A stretch of 52,535 bases of DNA from positions 1 through 52,535 of IMG/VR virus record IMGVR_UViG_3300047667_000935. The stretch is one strand, 5' to 3'. Within the stretch, counting starts at the first letter, position 1, and each line of letters begins with the position of its first letter. Source of the DNA: a virus. Both the position numbers and the translations under genes were made by a program. The notes beneath the pieces are model-generated. The model had not been told where the DNA came from and ran no database searches. It worked only from the letters and a program-made list of their open reading frames with translations. Of this stretch, positions 28,733-36,880 are shown piece by piece.

Positions 28733-29324
28733 AATAATAGCATTTGGATGTTCGTACACTTACGGACACGGTTTATCTGATTGTATACACACAGACGGCA
28801 TTGGCCCTGGCCGTCGTCCGAGTATACTGGGCTTTCCTAATATAGTAGCTACTCATTTAGCAAGTGAATTGGTTAACTTATCATTGCCGGGCATTGGCGA
28901 TAAACACATCATGCATACTGCTAATAATTTTATTTTTAAGCCGTCTGACATTTGTTTGATACAATGGAGCCACGGAGATCGTTATTGTATTATAAAACAA
29001 CAAGCAACTATCGATTTAGGTGCGTGGCAAAACACCAAACCTGCTAGATCGTATTATAAATTTATGTATGATCGATACGACACAGACACTATGCGAGATA
29101 TATACATTAATTATATTAACTTAAAATTACAATCTATCGGAGTTAAAACTTATAATATATTACCTATAGACGCACATCAAAATCAGCTGACTATTAATAA
29201 AGAAATTACAATGTCTGATAAAAACATATACAAATTTAAAGTTGATGTTGGATTAGACAACAGTCATCCTGGCCAGCAAACTCATAAACTTTTTGCAGAC
29301 TATTTAATAAACAAGTATTTTTAA
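28725..29324 (+). CDS. SGNH/GDSL-type hydrolase, 199 aa
   Basis: Block I is 'FGCSYTYGHG' with nucleophile candidate S10. 'SLPGIGDKHI' gives a block II-like Gly, and the C-terminal 'DNSHPGQQTH' supplies the catalytic Asp/His pair (D178-x-x-H181). These are the hallmarks of SGNH hydrolases, which remove or add acyl (for example O-acetyl) groups on glycans. It has no signal peptide, so it acts in the cytoplasm or as part of the particle. A second, unrelated SGNH gene occurs at 36107. It overlaps the upstream glycosyltransferase by 8 nt, suggesting joint action on one sugar. Confidence 0.72.
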   Translation: MNRIIAFGCSYTYGHGLSDCIHTDGIGPGRRPSILGFPNIVATHLASELVNLSLPGIGDKHIMHTANNFIFKPSDICLIQWSHGDRYCIIKQQATIDLGAWQNTKPARSYYKFMYDRYDTDTMRDIYINYINLKLQSIGVKTYNILPIDAHQNQLTINKEITMSDKNIYKFKVDVGLDNSHPGQQTHKLFADYLINKYF

Positions 29325-29362
29325 ATAGATATATTGTATAACTTACAACTTGGAGAACTATA

Positions 29363-30589
29363 ATGAATATCGGATTCATCGGAATAGGAAAATTAGGAAT
29401 GCCTTGCGCAGAAGCCATGGCCGCCTGCGGCCATGCAGTAACAGGGTACGATACTGAACCTCGTAACTCGAGCTTGATTACATTAACTGACACAATCGCA
29501 GAATGTGTACACGGTAAAGACATTGTGTTTATTGCAGTGCCGACGCCACATGACCTAGAATATGATGGTAGTGCTCCGACTGCACACCTTGCTCCTAAAG
29601 ACTTCAATTATGACATTGTCAAAGACGTTATGGCAGATGCCAACAAGCATATGACCAAAGATCAATTGCTAGTATTAATTAGCACAGTATTGCCAGGAAC
29701 CACTCGTGAACAGTTTATTCCACTTGTTACAAATACTCGTTTCATTTACAATCCATATTTAATTGCTATGGGCAGTGTTGCATGGGACATGGTCAATCCA
29801 GAGATGGTTATGATCGGCACAGAAGATGGTAGCACAACCGGTGACGCTAAAATGTTGGTTGATTTTTACAAAACAATTATGCAAAATGATCCACGATATG
29901 AAATTGGTACATGGGACGAATGCGAATGTATCAAGGTTTTCTACAATACGTTTATCAGTGCAAAGATTGGCATTGTCAATATGATCCAGGACGTTGCCGA
30001 AGCACAGGGTAATATCAACGTTGACGTGGTTACAAACGCGCTAGCAGCGTCAACGATGCGCATTACAGGGCCACAGTACATGCGAGCAGGCATGGGTGAC
30101 GGAGGGGGCTGTCACCCACGTGACAACATCGCGTTGCGACACATGGCAGAAAAGTTAAATTTGGGCTACGATATATTTGATGCTATTATGAACGCCCGTG
30201 ATATTCAAGCAAAAAATATTGCCAAACAATTGGTGTTTCAAAGTAAATTTCATAGTATGGATATTGTTATTCACGGCAAGGCATACAAGCCGGGCGTAGC
30301 TTACATAGATGGCAGTTACAGTTTATTAGTGGGACATTTTTGTGAAGAGCTCGGAATCAAACCTATCTATGTTGATCCGTTAACCGGAGATAATTATGCA
30401 CCAATTACTCCTTGTGTATTTTTAATGGCACATAATGCTGCTACAACTTACAGGTATTTGGGTACACCACAAATAGAACAACTGTATTGTCATATTCCGG
30501 ATGACAGCATTGTAGTCGATCCGTGGCGCACGTATGTGAATAAAGACGTTACTGTGATTCATTACGGTAATACTCGGAAATTTAAATAA
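29363..30589 (+). CDS. Nucleotide-sugar (UDP-sugar) 6-dehydrogenase, 408 aa
   Basis: The N-terminal Rossmann fold has 'GFIGIGKLGMPCAEAMAACGH' (G7-x-G9-x-x-G12, listed over its span). The centre has 'NTFISAKIGIVNM' with K201, and 'GDGGGCHPRDNIAL' with the catalytic cysteine C250. This is the canonical arrangement of UDP-glucose/GDP-mannose dehydrogenases, which oxidise C6 of a nucleotide sugar to a uronate with 2 NAD+. The C-terminal domain ('VIHGKAYKPGV', 'YVDPLTG') is also typical; length is near the usual 410-450. The donor (UDP-Glc, UDP-ManNAc, GDP-Man) cannot be settled. It provides the acidic-sugar branch of the block. Confidence 0.88.
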   Translation: MNIGFIGIGKLGMPCAEAMAACGHAVTGYDTEPRNSSLITLTDTIAECVHGKDIVFIAVPTPHDLEYDGSAPTAHLAPKDFNYDIVKDVMADANKHMTKDQLLVLISTVLPGTTREQFIPLVTNTRFIYNPYLIAMGSVAWDMVNPEMVMIGTEDGSTTGDAKMLVDFYKTIMQNDPRYEIGTWDECECIKVFYNTFISAKIGIVNMIQDVAEAQGNINVDVVTNALAASTMRITGPQYMRAGMGDGGGCHPRDNIALRHMAEKLNLGYDIFDAIMNARDIQAKNIAKQLVFQSKFHSMDIVIHGKAYKPGVAYIDGSYSLLVGHFCEELGIKPIYVDPLTGDNYAPITPCVFLMAHNAATTYRYLGTPQIEQLYCHIPDDSIVVDPWRTYVNKDVTVIHYGNTRKFK

Positions 30590-30624
30590 TCGAGTTCGGT
30601 ATATTTAACAATGAAAACTATAAG

Positions 30625-30653
30625 TTGACTAATTGCAGAATAAGTGTTATAGT
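30625..30653 (+). promoter_or_regulatory. Sigma70-like promoter (TTGACT-17-TATAGT)
   Basis: TTGACT at 30625-30630 and TATAGT at 30648-30653 are separated by 17 nt in the 87-nt gap before the methyltransferase gene. The ATG is at 30677, with AGGA at 30667-30670. The layout mirrors the promoter at 19368-19396, so the decoration genes appear to form a second host-type transcription unit. Confidence 0.65.
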
Positions 30654-30676
30654 ATTAATGTAAATTAGGATTTAAA

Positions 30677-31321
30677 ATGCTGCACAAGAGTAACTTTTTT
30701 GATAACATAGGGTCACTATTTAAAAAATATCCCACGGTTGATTTAACAGATCTGTTTTCAAAAGGTCAAATGGAATCAAAACGCTGGCTAGTAGACATGT
30801 TAGTTGAGTTAGATTTGCCACTCGGTACTGTGTTTATTTGTGCTGGCTGGTATGGAAGCTTGGCAACGTTTTTATTTGAATCTAATTTAAAAATTAACAA
30901 GATACGAAGTTTTGATATTGACCCAATTTGTGCAGATATTGCAGATACGTTTAATCGAAGTTGGGTAATGAACAATTGGCAATTTAAGGCTAGTACACTA
31001 GATATATCGGATATAGATTATCCTACGCAATATATTACACGTCGAGCAGATAATTCAACAGTTGAACTTGTAGAAACTCCGGACACGATTATAAATACAA
31101 GCTGTGAACATATTGAAAATTTTGCAGAATGGTATGCTAAAATACCCAACGGTAAATTAGTTGTATTACAAAGCAACAACTTTGTTGACGTTGACGAGCA
31201 TGTGAACTGTTCAAAAGATGCCGAATCCTTTAGTGTATCAGCTCCGATGGAAAATTGTTTGTTCTTAGGAGAGCTGGAACTAGAAAAGTATACCAGATTT
31301 ATGAAAATCGGATATAAATGA
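30677..31321 (+). CDS. SAM-dependent methyltransferase-like protein, 214 aa
   Basis: The segment 'GTVFICAGWYGSLATFLF' (about residues 50-67), then 'KIRSFDIDPICADIA', fits strands 1-2 of a class I methyltransferase, with the Gly-rich loop shifted to 'AGWYGS' and an acidic residue after strand 2. 'TIINTSCEHIENFAEWY' fits the strand-4 region. The C-terminus is short. The acceptor is unknown; O- or N-methylation of a sugar is suggested by its neighbours. It begins a new unit behind a sigma70-like promoter and overlaps the sulfotransferase by 4 nt (ATGA). Confidence 0.62.
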   Translation: MLHKSNFFDNIGSLFKKYPTVDLTDLFSKGQMESKRWLVDMLVELDLPLGTVFICAGWYGSLATFLFESNLKINKIRSFDIDPICADIADTFNRSWVMNNWQFKASTLDISDIDYPTQYITRRADNSTVELVETPDTIINTSCEHIENFAEWYAKIPNGKLVVLQSNNFVDVDEHVNCSKDAESFSVSAPMENCLFLGELELEKYTRFMKIGYK

Positions 31322-31941
31322 AGATACAAATAATTGCGTTGCCTAGATCAGGAAGTGCATATCTTCGTGGAATGATAGATCGTCAAATTAGCAGTAACAA
31401 CGATTACTTCACTATCAGTGAGCCTTTTAACGTTTCAAAAAATCATAAATTAAAAGAAGACGAAATATTATATTATATAAAAGAGAAAAAAAATGTTCTA
31501 GTAAAAAATATGATATTTGAATTAGATGATGTTGATTTAAGCAATTTATTTGACTATGTTATTTGCTTAACACGAAAAGATATGTTTGAAGCAACACTTA
31601 GCAGAGCAATTGCATTAACAACCAACAAGTGGAACCAGCCGCACGATGATAACTTAAAATTAACCATTGACTTTTCAAAATTTAAAATTCTTTTAGACGA
31701 AACAGTTCGGTGGAATAAAAAACTATTAAATATAAAAAACAACAAATTAATTTTTTATGAGGATTTGTCCTTTAATTCTTCAAGTGACTTACATTTGTTT
31801 GATGATTTATTAACTTATAAAAAACCTTTTGAAACTTTATTATTATACGACAAACAAAAATTAGTAACCAACTACTTTGAATTAAAAGAACAATCTAGAA
31901 TTTATTTAGATAATAAAAGCGAGTATATAAAGTATGTATAA
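31318..31941 (+). CDS. Sulfotransferase-like protein, 207 aa
   Basis: The N-terminal 'IIALPRSGSAYLRGMI' (P9-R-S-G-S-x-x-L) is the 5'-phosphosulfate-binding P-loop-like motif of PAPS sulfotransferases. 'FDYVICLTRKDMFEATLSRAIA' supplies the 3'-phosphate-binding R...S segment (given over its length). 'KLIFYEDLS' fits the following strand. The chain is short but has the core fold. It would transfer sulfate from PAPS to a hydroxyl or amino group of a glycan; I see no PAPS synthesis gene, so the host would supply PAPS. It overlaps upstream and downstream genes by 4 and 8 nt. Confidence 0.65.
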   Translation: MKIQIIALPRSGSAYLRGMIDRQISSNNDYFTISEPFNVSKNHKLKEDEILYYIKEKKNVLVKNMIFELDDVDLSNLFDYVICLTRKDMFEATLSRAIALTTNKWNQPHDDNLKLTIDFSKFKILLDETVRWNKKLLNIKNNKLIFYEDLSFNSSSDLHLFDDLLTYKKPFETLLLYDKQKLVTNYFELKEQSRIYLDNKSEYIKYV

Positions 31942-33013
31942 CTACGAAGACATTCGAGTAATTCATTTAGAGAATACACAAAATTGTCAAGCAGCTTGTC
32001 CTATGTGCGACAGAAATCAAAATGGCGGAGCAGTTAATCAGCATATTGATTTAAGTGAACTTACATTGGCTGATATTAAAGTTATGTTCAAGCCTGATTT
32101 TATCAAACAACTTAACACGTTATACATGTGCGGCAATTTAGGCGATCCGATTGTTGCTCGTGACACACTGGCAATCTTTGAATACTTTCGCAGTCACAAT
32201 GAAAAAATGTGGCTAAGTATGAATACAAATGCAGGAGCAAAGAATGCAGAATGGTGGACAAAACTCGCGCACGTTTTTGGCCGCATGGGCGCAGTCATTT
32301 TTAGTGTGGATGGTCTTGCTGATACCAACCATATTTATAGGCAAAATGTTAATTGGGACAACGTGCAGCGTTCAATGCAAGCATTTATTGCAGCAGGAGG
32401 CAGAGCACGATGGGACTTCCTTATATTTGAACATAACCAACATCAAGTAGAGGAAGCCGAAGCATTGAGCAAGCAAATGGGCTTTGAACGTTTTGTAGCA
32501 AAGAAGACTGGAAGATTTGTAACATCTACTACCGAGAAAAAAGAATCGCATCAAGCAGTTGATCGAAAAGGCAATGACACAACTGAACTTAAAAAGCCTG
32601 ACGTAAAGTATCAAAACTCGGCCCTTAAAAAACAGGATACTATTATTGACAAATACGGTAGCATGGATGCGTATTATGATGCTGCACCTATTAAGTGTAA
32701 AGTAAAGGATGAAGGAAACTTGTTCATCACAGCCGAAGGATTGGCAATGCCTTGCTGTTGGACAGCTGGCCGCATGTACAAGTGGTGGCACAAAGATCCT
32801 AAAGTAGAACAAGTATGGGACTTTATTGACAAAGCCGGCGGCAAAGATGCAGTTAACGCTAAAATACACGGACTAAAGGCAGTGTTTGACACTGGATTAT
32901 TTGATGCTATAGAAGAAAGTTGGAATAAGCCAAGTTGTGCATCCGGCAAACTAAAAGTATGTTCAACGAAATGCGGCATCGAGTTTGACCCGTTTGGAGA
33001 ACAATTTAAATGA
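31934..33013 (+). CDS. Radical SAM/SPASM-type enzyme, 359 aa
   Basis: The [4Fe-4S] site is C18-x3-C22-x2-C25 ('NCQAACPMC'). 'LYMCGNLGDPIV' replaces the GGE motif and 'MNTNAGAK' matches the TNG strand; 'VIFSVDG' follows. The C-terminal third carries further cysteines ('IKCKVKD', 'MPCCW', 'PSCAS', 'VCSTKCG'), consistent with a SPASM or twitch auxiliary cluster after the core, the classic order. Such enzymes modify peptides or small molecules by radical chemistry. It overlaps the sulfotransferase gene by 8 nt. A 14-aa remnant of another radical SAM gene follows directly. Confidence 0.82.
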   Translation: MYNYEDIRVIHLENTQNCQAACPMCDRNQNGGAVNQHIDLSELTLADIKVMFKPDFIKQLNTLYMCGNLGDPIVARDTLAIFEYFRSHNEKMWLSMNTNAGAKNAEWWTKLAHVFGRMGAVIFSVDGLADTNHIYRQNVNWDNVQRSMQAFIAAGGRARWDFLIFEHNQHQVEEAEALSKQMGFERFVAKKTGRFVTSTTEKKESHQAVDRKGNDTTELKKPDVKYQNSALKKQDTIIDKYGSMDAYYDAAPIKCKVKDEGNLFITAEGLAMPCCWTAGRMYKWWHKDPKVEQVWDFIDKAGGKDAVNAKIHGLKAVFDTGLFDAIEESWNKPSCASGKLKVCSTKCGIEFDPFGEQFK

Positions 33014-33054
33014 CACAGGTGTTATATAGATCTGAAAGAATACAACATGTTTAA
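33010..33054 (+). pseudogene. 14-aa remnant matching a radical SAM N-terminus
   Basis: ATG 33010 overlaps the preceding TGA (ATGA), giving 'MTQVLYRSERIQHV' before TAA at 33052-33054. 'LYRSERMQHI' is found at residues 10-19 of the radical SAM protein at 35196-36035, and the DNA is also similar there. It looks like the start of a deleted paralog, or a tiny coupled ORF kept for translation of the SIS gene, whose ATG (33047) lies inside it. The identity of 8 of 10 residues makes chance unlikely. Confidence 0.6.
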
Positions 33055-33547
33055 CTTTGCCCAGATTTCAGAAGAGTTTACTAGAATAAAAGCCAGTCCT
33101 CAGTGGCATGATTTAATAGACAAATTTAAAGATGCTACCGATATTGGATATATCGGCCACGGCGGCAATCTTGCTGTTGCAGATCATGCAGCAATTGACG
33201 CTTTACGCCTTGCTAACAAACGGACACACGCTCCTGGATCTGCGATTTGGTGTACTTCGTTAATAAACGAGTATGGCAGTATGTGGATGGCAGAATGGAT
33301 TAAGATTGTTAATTTAGATCTTGTAATAATGTTTACAGCTAGTGCAACTAGTACAGAGTTTGATAATGCAGTGAATATGTGCAATGACTTAGGAATTTCT
33401 TACTTTGTTATTACTGCTGTTTCTAAATATGATAGCGAAATCCATTTAAATTTAGATACTTATCACGAATATGAAGTTGCAGCAATGGCACTAACATATG
33501 ATATAGTCGAAGCCGGAGGCAGTATATGTCCACTAATACCAAAGTAG
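33047..33547 (+). CDS. gmhA: SIS-domain sugar isomerase, GmhA-like, 166 aa
   Basis: 'DIGYIGHGGNLAVADHAAIDAL' (about residues 32-53, span given) matches the phosphate-binding 'GNGGSAADAQHFA' loop of phosphoheptose isomerases. 'VIMFTASATSTEFDNAV' fits the second SIS loop ('SGNS' position changed to 'SATS'). 'LGISYFVITA' and a C-terminal 'EVAAMALTYDI' helix complete the fold. GmhA converts sedoheptulose 7-phosphate to D-glycero-D-manno-heptose 7-phosphate. The protein is shorter than typical (~190 aa) and the C-terminal catalytic His of E. coli GmhA is not obvious, so another sugar-phosphate substrate or altered activity is possible. It overlaps the next gene by 22 nt. Confidence 0.62.
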   Translation: MFNFAQISEEFTRIKASPQWHDLIDKFKDATDIGYIGHGGNLAVADHAAIDALRLANKRTHAPGSAIWCTSLINEYGSMWMAEWIKIVNLDLVIMFTASATSTEFDNAVNMCNDLGISYFVITAVSKYDSEIHLNLDTYHEYEVAAMALTYDIVEAGGSICPLIPK

Positions 33548-34254
33548 TTGCGTTACAAACTGCAAGAGCAGGCAGCAAAAGCATTCCTAAGAAAAATTTA
33601 TTAGAAGTAGACGGTCATCCGTTGTTTGCACATAGTATTATTGCAGCAACCGGTAGTAATACTATACAGCGCGTCTATTGCAGCACAGATGATTCCGTTA
33701 TAATGGACTTTAGTAAACATTATAATTTTAATGTTATTAAGCGCCCGCCCGAATTGTGTTTAGATAACTGTAGTCATTTAGCTGCTATTAGGCACGGTGT
33801 AAATGAAATTGAAAAAGAATTAGGCAAACAAGATATTGTAGTTTTATTACTAGGAAACGTCACCGGAATTGATGCAAATGCATTAGATGAGGCAATTGAC
33901 ATGTTGGGCGATAATGACAGTGTAGTAAGTGTTAGTGAAATGAATATGTACAATCCATTTAGAGCACATAAGATTGTTAATGGTTTACTAGAAACTTGGA
34001 TAACTCAGGACTTGATACGCAGTGATACATTAGTTAATGATAAGGATAGTGCAGGCAGCATATATTATTGTAACGGTAATTTTTGGGTAATGCGCAGGGA
34101 TGCATTGTTCGAAGATGAGAATAACTTGCCATTTGAATGGCTAGGAAAAAATATAGTTCCTTATATACAAAATGTGTTTCAGGAGTTAGATGCACCGTGG
34201 CAACTTGGTTACGTAGAACAGAGCGTTAACTACTTTAAAGGTCGAATAAAGTAA
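33526..34254 (+). CDS. neuA: CMP-acylneuraminate synthetase-like cytidylyltransferase, 242 aa
   Basis: Residues 13-25 read 'ARAGSKSIPKKNL', the signature of NeuA/PseF/LegF cytidylyltransferases that activate nonulosonic acids with CTP. 'LPLLGN' is represented by 'VVLLLGNVTG', and 'DNDSVVSVSEM' and 'NGNFWVMRRDALFED' follow the family order. The substrate could be sialic, pseudaminic or legionaminic acid, or a relative; no NeuB synthase is seen in the window. It overlaps the isomerase by 22 nt and the next gene by 1 nt. With the SIS isomerase it gives two steps of an activated acidic-sugar pathway; the join is inferred. Confidence 0.8.
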   Translation: MSTNTKVVALQTARAGSKSIPKKNLLEVDGHPLFAHSIIAATGSNTIQRVYCSTDDSVIMDFSKHYNFNVIKRPPELCLDNCSHLAAIRHGVNEIEKELGKQDIVVLLLGNVTGIDANALDEAIDMLGDNDSVVSVSEMNMYNPFRAHKIVNGLLETWITQDLIRSDTLVNDKDSAGSIYYCNGNFWVMRRDALFEDENNLPFEWLGKNIVPYIQNVFQELDAPWQLGYVEQSVNYFKGRIK

Positions 34255-35180
34255 TGAATATCTGGGAGCAAGGTGCTGTATTAGGAGTTAACAACAACGA
34301 ATCTAATAAGTTGTATGGCAAAAAACAATGGCGTAAGTTTATAAAAACTCATAGATATCATTTTGTAGAGTTTAATAAATCAATAAAGTCGTCAATGACT
34401 CCGATGGGATATTTTCAAAAACCTGAAGAAAACAAGTACCTAAAGTATCAGCGTAAATTTGAATACACTGAGTCTTATTTTAAATTTAAAAAGTCGTGTC
34501 GAAAAATAGATAGTGTTCTTAGCAAGTTCGACTTTAACTTTTTTAAAATTAGACACGATCCTGTATTTAAAGCTAAGGAGTTTGGGCAATTTTGTATACT
34601 AATAAAGGAACTATATCAATATGGCGCTTATAATTACCCGTGTTGGCGTGTTAACAACAATTTTACTATAGCGTCACACCCAGGGCAACACCTAAACTTT
34701 GCTAGAACATATTTAGGATTACCGCTAAGGGGATTTATTAGTGCATTAAACACTGACGTACATGCACTTGATTTTATTAAATCAAACGCTCAGATAATAA
34801 AGCATATCAAGTCCGACAGCGACATTATTGAGATATTAGGAACAGACACAATAGCTGCTAGTATACAGAAGTATGGCAACCAATTAGTGCCGTCATTGTA
34901 CCCAACTATTCCCCGGCCAGTTTGGTCAGGTTATGATAATAATGGAAACACTGATTGGCCCTGGGAAGATTCTATTAACTTTTATGACTACTTAGAAAGC
35001 ACTAGGTATATAACCATTATTGATGAAGTAATAAATTCACGTAACTTTACAAAGACAATCAAGAAGTATGCAACTATTTGTAACAACTTTGGTAATGAAG
35101 AGTTGTTAGTAAATAACTTTATAGCATTTTTACTAACCGAACACCCCAGCGACTTAAACTTTGAATTAATCGAGAGATAA
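34254..35180 (+). CDS. Hypothetical protein, 308 aa, distant paralog of the 38174 gene
   Basis: It shares with the 239-aa protein at 38174: a Phe/Tyr-Lys-rich 'YFKFKKSCRKID' start of the core (against 'YKHFAKTCNRID') and a mid motif 'FTIASHPGQHLNFARTYLG' (against 'WGAFPGNSRLYFESYYTPE'; these are overall counterparts, not an exact match). No cofactor, metal or membrane motif is visible. It is basic in the N-terminal half, with several aromatic clusters. I do not recognise a family. It starts at an ATG overlapping the cytidylyltransferase stop and is followed by a late-type octamer. Confidence 0.6.
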   Translation: MNIWEQGAVLGVNNNESNKLYGKKQWRKFIKTHRYHFVEFNKSIKSSMTPMGYFQKPEENKYLKYQRKFEYTESYFKFKKSCRKIDSVLSKFDFNFFKIRHDPVFKAKEFGQFCILIKELYQYGAYNYPCWRVNNNFTIASHPGQHLNFARTYLGLPLRGFISALNTDVHALDFIKSNAQIIKHIKSDSDIIEILGTDTIAASIQKYGNQLVPSLYPTIPRPVWSGYDNNGNTDWPWEDSINFYDYLESTRYITIIDEVINSRNFTKTIKKYATICNNFGNEELLVNNFIAFLLTEHPSDLNFELIER

Positions 35181-35183
35181 ATA
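35176..35183 (+). promoter_or_regulatory. Possible late-type promoter octamer (GATAAATA)
   Basis: GATAAATA followed by C overlaps the stop of the 308-aa gene, 12 nt before the next ATG. It is one mismatch from TATAAATA. This is the only such octamer in the accessory block with reasonable spacing, so its use is uncertain. Confidence 0.35.
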
Positions 35184-35195
35184 CGTACATAAACA

Positions 35196-36035
35196 ATGAA
35201 ATTTGATTTTAAAAAACATATATTATATAGATCCGAAAGGATGCAACATATCAGGCTCGATAATAAAAATTTATTAGGGCTTGCTACCGTTGAAATTAAT
35301 CCTACTGAGTTATGCAATCGTACATGCAGCTTTTGTCCAAGGCACGATCCTCAAATATATCCTAATAGGAATTTAAATATGACTGTTGGCACTGCTGCTA
35401 AATTATGTGAGCAGCTTCTTGATTCGGGATATAACGGCGACATTAACATAACAGGATTTGGTGAGCCTTTATTAAACAAAGATATTATTAAAATATGTAA
35501 TATATTTTCAAAACACTTTCATACAGAATTAATCACTAATGGAGACAGCATACTCAATAATAAAATTTCAATTGACAATTTTGAAGAACTGTCTTTATTG
35601 ATAATAGATTGCTACGACGGCGACAATCAAATAGAATCATTTAATACAATGCTTAAAGATAGCAAAGTCAATTATATGTTAAGAAATCATTACGATTCCA
35701 ATAATAAAGATTTAATATCAACATATGGATTTAACAATCGTGGCGGCGCAATGTACAATGCAGAGTTATCAAACAAGCCTTGCTTTCTTCCTTCGTACAA
35801 AGCGTTTATTGATTGGAACGGTGATGTAAGATTGTGCTGCAATGATTGGTTTAGATTGCAAGATAGCTTTGGTAACGTTAACTCGGAAAGCTTTTCTGAT
35901 ATTTGGATGTCGCAAAAGTTTACAAAGGTACGAGTTGATCTAATTAACGGCCTGCGCAATAAATATAAACCATGCCAGAACTGCGATGTGAACGGAACGT
36001 TAGTTGGCCAAGGAAGTGCAAATTTGTGGCGTTAA
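35196..36035 (+). CDS. Radical SAM/SPASM-type enzyme, 279 aa
   Basis: The N-terminal 'HILYRSERMQHI' leads to the cluster motif C40-x3-C44-x2-C47 ('LCNRTCSFCPRH'). 'INITGFGEPLLN' is the GGE-type strand, and 'ELITNGDS' the TNG strand. The C-terminus has 'NKPCFLP', 'VRLCCNDW' and 'KPCQNC', a SPASM-like set of cysteines in classic order. At 279 residues it is compact for this group. Substrate unknown. The same N-terminal stretch is found as an orphan 14-codon relic at 33010-33054, so this family has been duplicated and partly lost nearby. Confidence 0.82.
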   Translation: MKFDFKKHILYRSERMQHIRLDNKNLLGLATVEINPTELCNRTCSFCPRHDPQIYPNRNLNMTVGTAAKLCEQLLDSGYNGDINITGFGEPLLNKDIIKICNIFSKHFHTELITNGDSILNNKISIDNFEELSLLIIDCYDGDNQIESFNTMLKDSKVNYMLRNHYDSNNKDLISTYGFNNRGGAMYNAELSNKPCFLPSYKAFIDWNGDVRLCCNDWFRLQDSFGNVNSESFSDIWMSQKFTKVRVDLINGLRNKYKPCQNCDVNGTLVGQGSANLWR

Positions 36036-36090
36036 ACAAAAAACAATTTGTGCTTGATTATAATAATTATATTTCTTGAAATGTTCAAAT

Positions 36091-36097
36091 GGGGAAG
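36091..36097 (+). promoter_or_regulatory. Ribosome-binding site deciding the 36107 start
   Basis: GGGGAAG lies 9 nt before ATG 36107. It argues for that start instead of ATG 36089, which has no clear upstream site and would overlap this sequence. Confidence 0.55.
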
Positions 36098-36106
36098 TAC
36101 AAATTT

Positions 36107-36751
36107 ATGATATGGTTAAGTGGTGACAGTTGGCTTGATTGGCGATCGCTCATTAAGTCAAATTTAAGATTTGAAGATACCCTCGAAGGATTGTTACAGG
36201 AAACGCATCCTACTTTATGCTTTGCAAGAGGCGGTTCTGGCAACATACGTCAGTTAGAGTTAATTCGACAGTATTCTACATTTGGTGTTTTGTCTCCGCA
36301 ATATTGGATACATTCTTGGACGGAAGTCGGAAGAGATACTAGAAATAGAAAGTACACTACTAATTGCATAACTGACATGTCTAAAAATATTGCTAACTCT
36401 ATTGTAGAAATTGAACGTGATTTGAAATGCAAAGTTTTAGTGTTTGGAGGACAAGCGGAAATTCCACAAGTTGCTCAAGAAATTCTAAAGGAAAGAGTTA
36501 TAACTCCTGATTGGAAGGCAGACTTACTAGGCAGCAGTGATTATGGTTCGTCTCAGTATTTTAGTGTAATTACCGACGGGGCAACACACAATCTTCCTAG
36601 ACAAAAATTAAAGAAACATGCATTGCTATCGCATAAACAGTTAGCTACCTTAACTGCCTCTGAACGTTTTCCAGATAATGCCCATCCTGGAGTTAACGAA
36701 TACAAAGATTTATATAATAAAATAAAGGCTAATATCGATGCTAGAATCTAA
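36107..36751 (+). CDS. SGNH hydrolase-like protein, 214 aa
   Basis: From ATG 36107 the protein begins 'MIWLSGDSWLDW', placing the block I G6-D7-S8 close to the N-terminus as in SGNH enzymes. 'FARGGSGNIRQLELI' may supply the Gly/Asn blocks, and 'FPDNAHPGVNEY' gives D190-x-x-H193. This would be an acyl-hydrolase or acyltransferase on glycans. It is a different subfamily from the SGNH gene at 28725. The end overlaps a small ORF at 36738 by 14 nt. Confidence 0.62.
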   Translation: MIWLSGDSWLDWRSLIKSNLRFEDTLEGLLQETHPTLCFARGGSGNIRQLELIRQYSTFGVLSPQYWIHSWTEVGRDTRNRKYTTNCITDMSKNIANSIVEIERDLKCKVLVFGGQAEIPQVAQEILKERVITPDWKADLLGSSDYGSSQYFSVITDGATHNLPRQKLKKHALLSHKQLATLTASERFPDNAHPGVNEYKDLYNKIKANIDARI

Positions 36752-36878
36752 TCCGTTTCCACATTTTATACATGATGACTTTTTTAAAGAAGAATTACTG
36801 TCGTATATATACAACAAATACAAAGACCGGGATCACGGCGATAAGTGGTTAACTGCTGATAAGAGGTATTATAGATAA
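36738..36878 (+). CDS. 46-aa ORF resembling the start of a 2OG-oxygenase
   Basis: ATG 36738 overlaps the SGNH gene end; the stop TAA (36876-36878) is two bases before the GTG of the asparagine synthetase. The peptide starts 'MLESNPFPHFIHDDFF', like the 'P-(F/Y)-P-(H/Y)-F-x-x-D-x-F' opening of prolyl-hydroxylase-type oxygenases, then 'KEELLSYIYNKYKD' and an abrupt end without the HxD...H iron site. It may be a truncated remnant kept because it couples translation of the next gene. The short length makes the assignment tentative. Confidence 0.45.
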   Translation: MLESNPFPHFIHDDFFKEELLSYIYNKYKDRDHGDKWLTADKRYYR

Positions 36879-36880
36879 CG

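Noticed and set aside
36036-36106. Promoter with TATAAT at 36059 upstream of the SGNH gene
   Set aside because: A good -10 box is seen, but no -35 box at suitable distance; AT-rich sequence gives such hexamers often.
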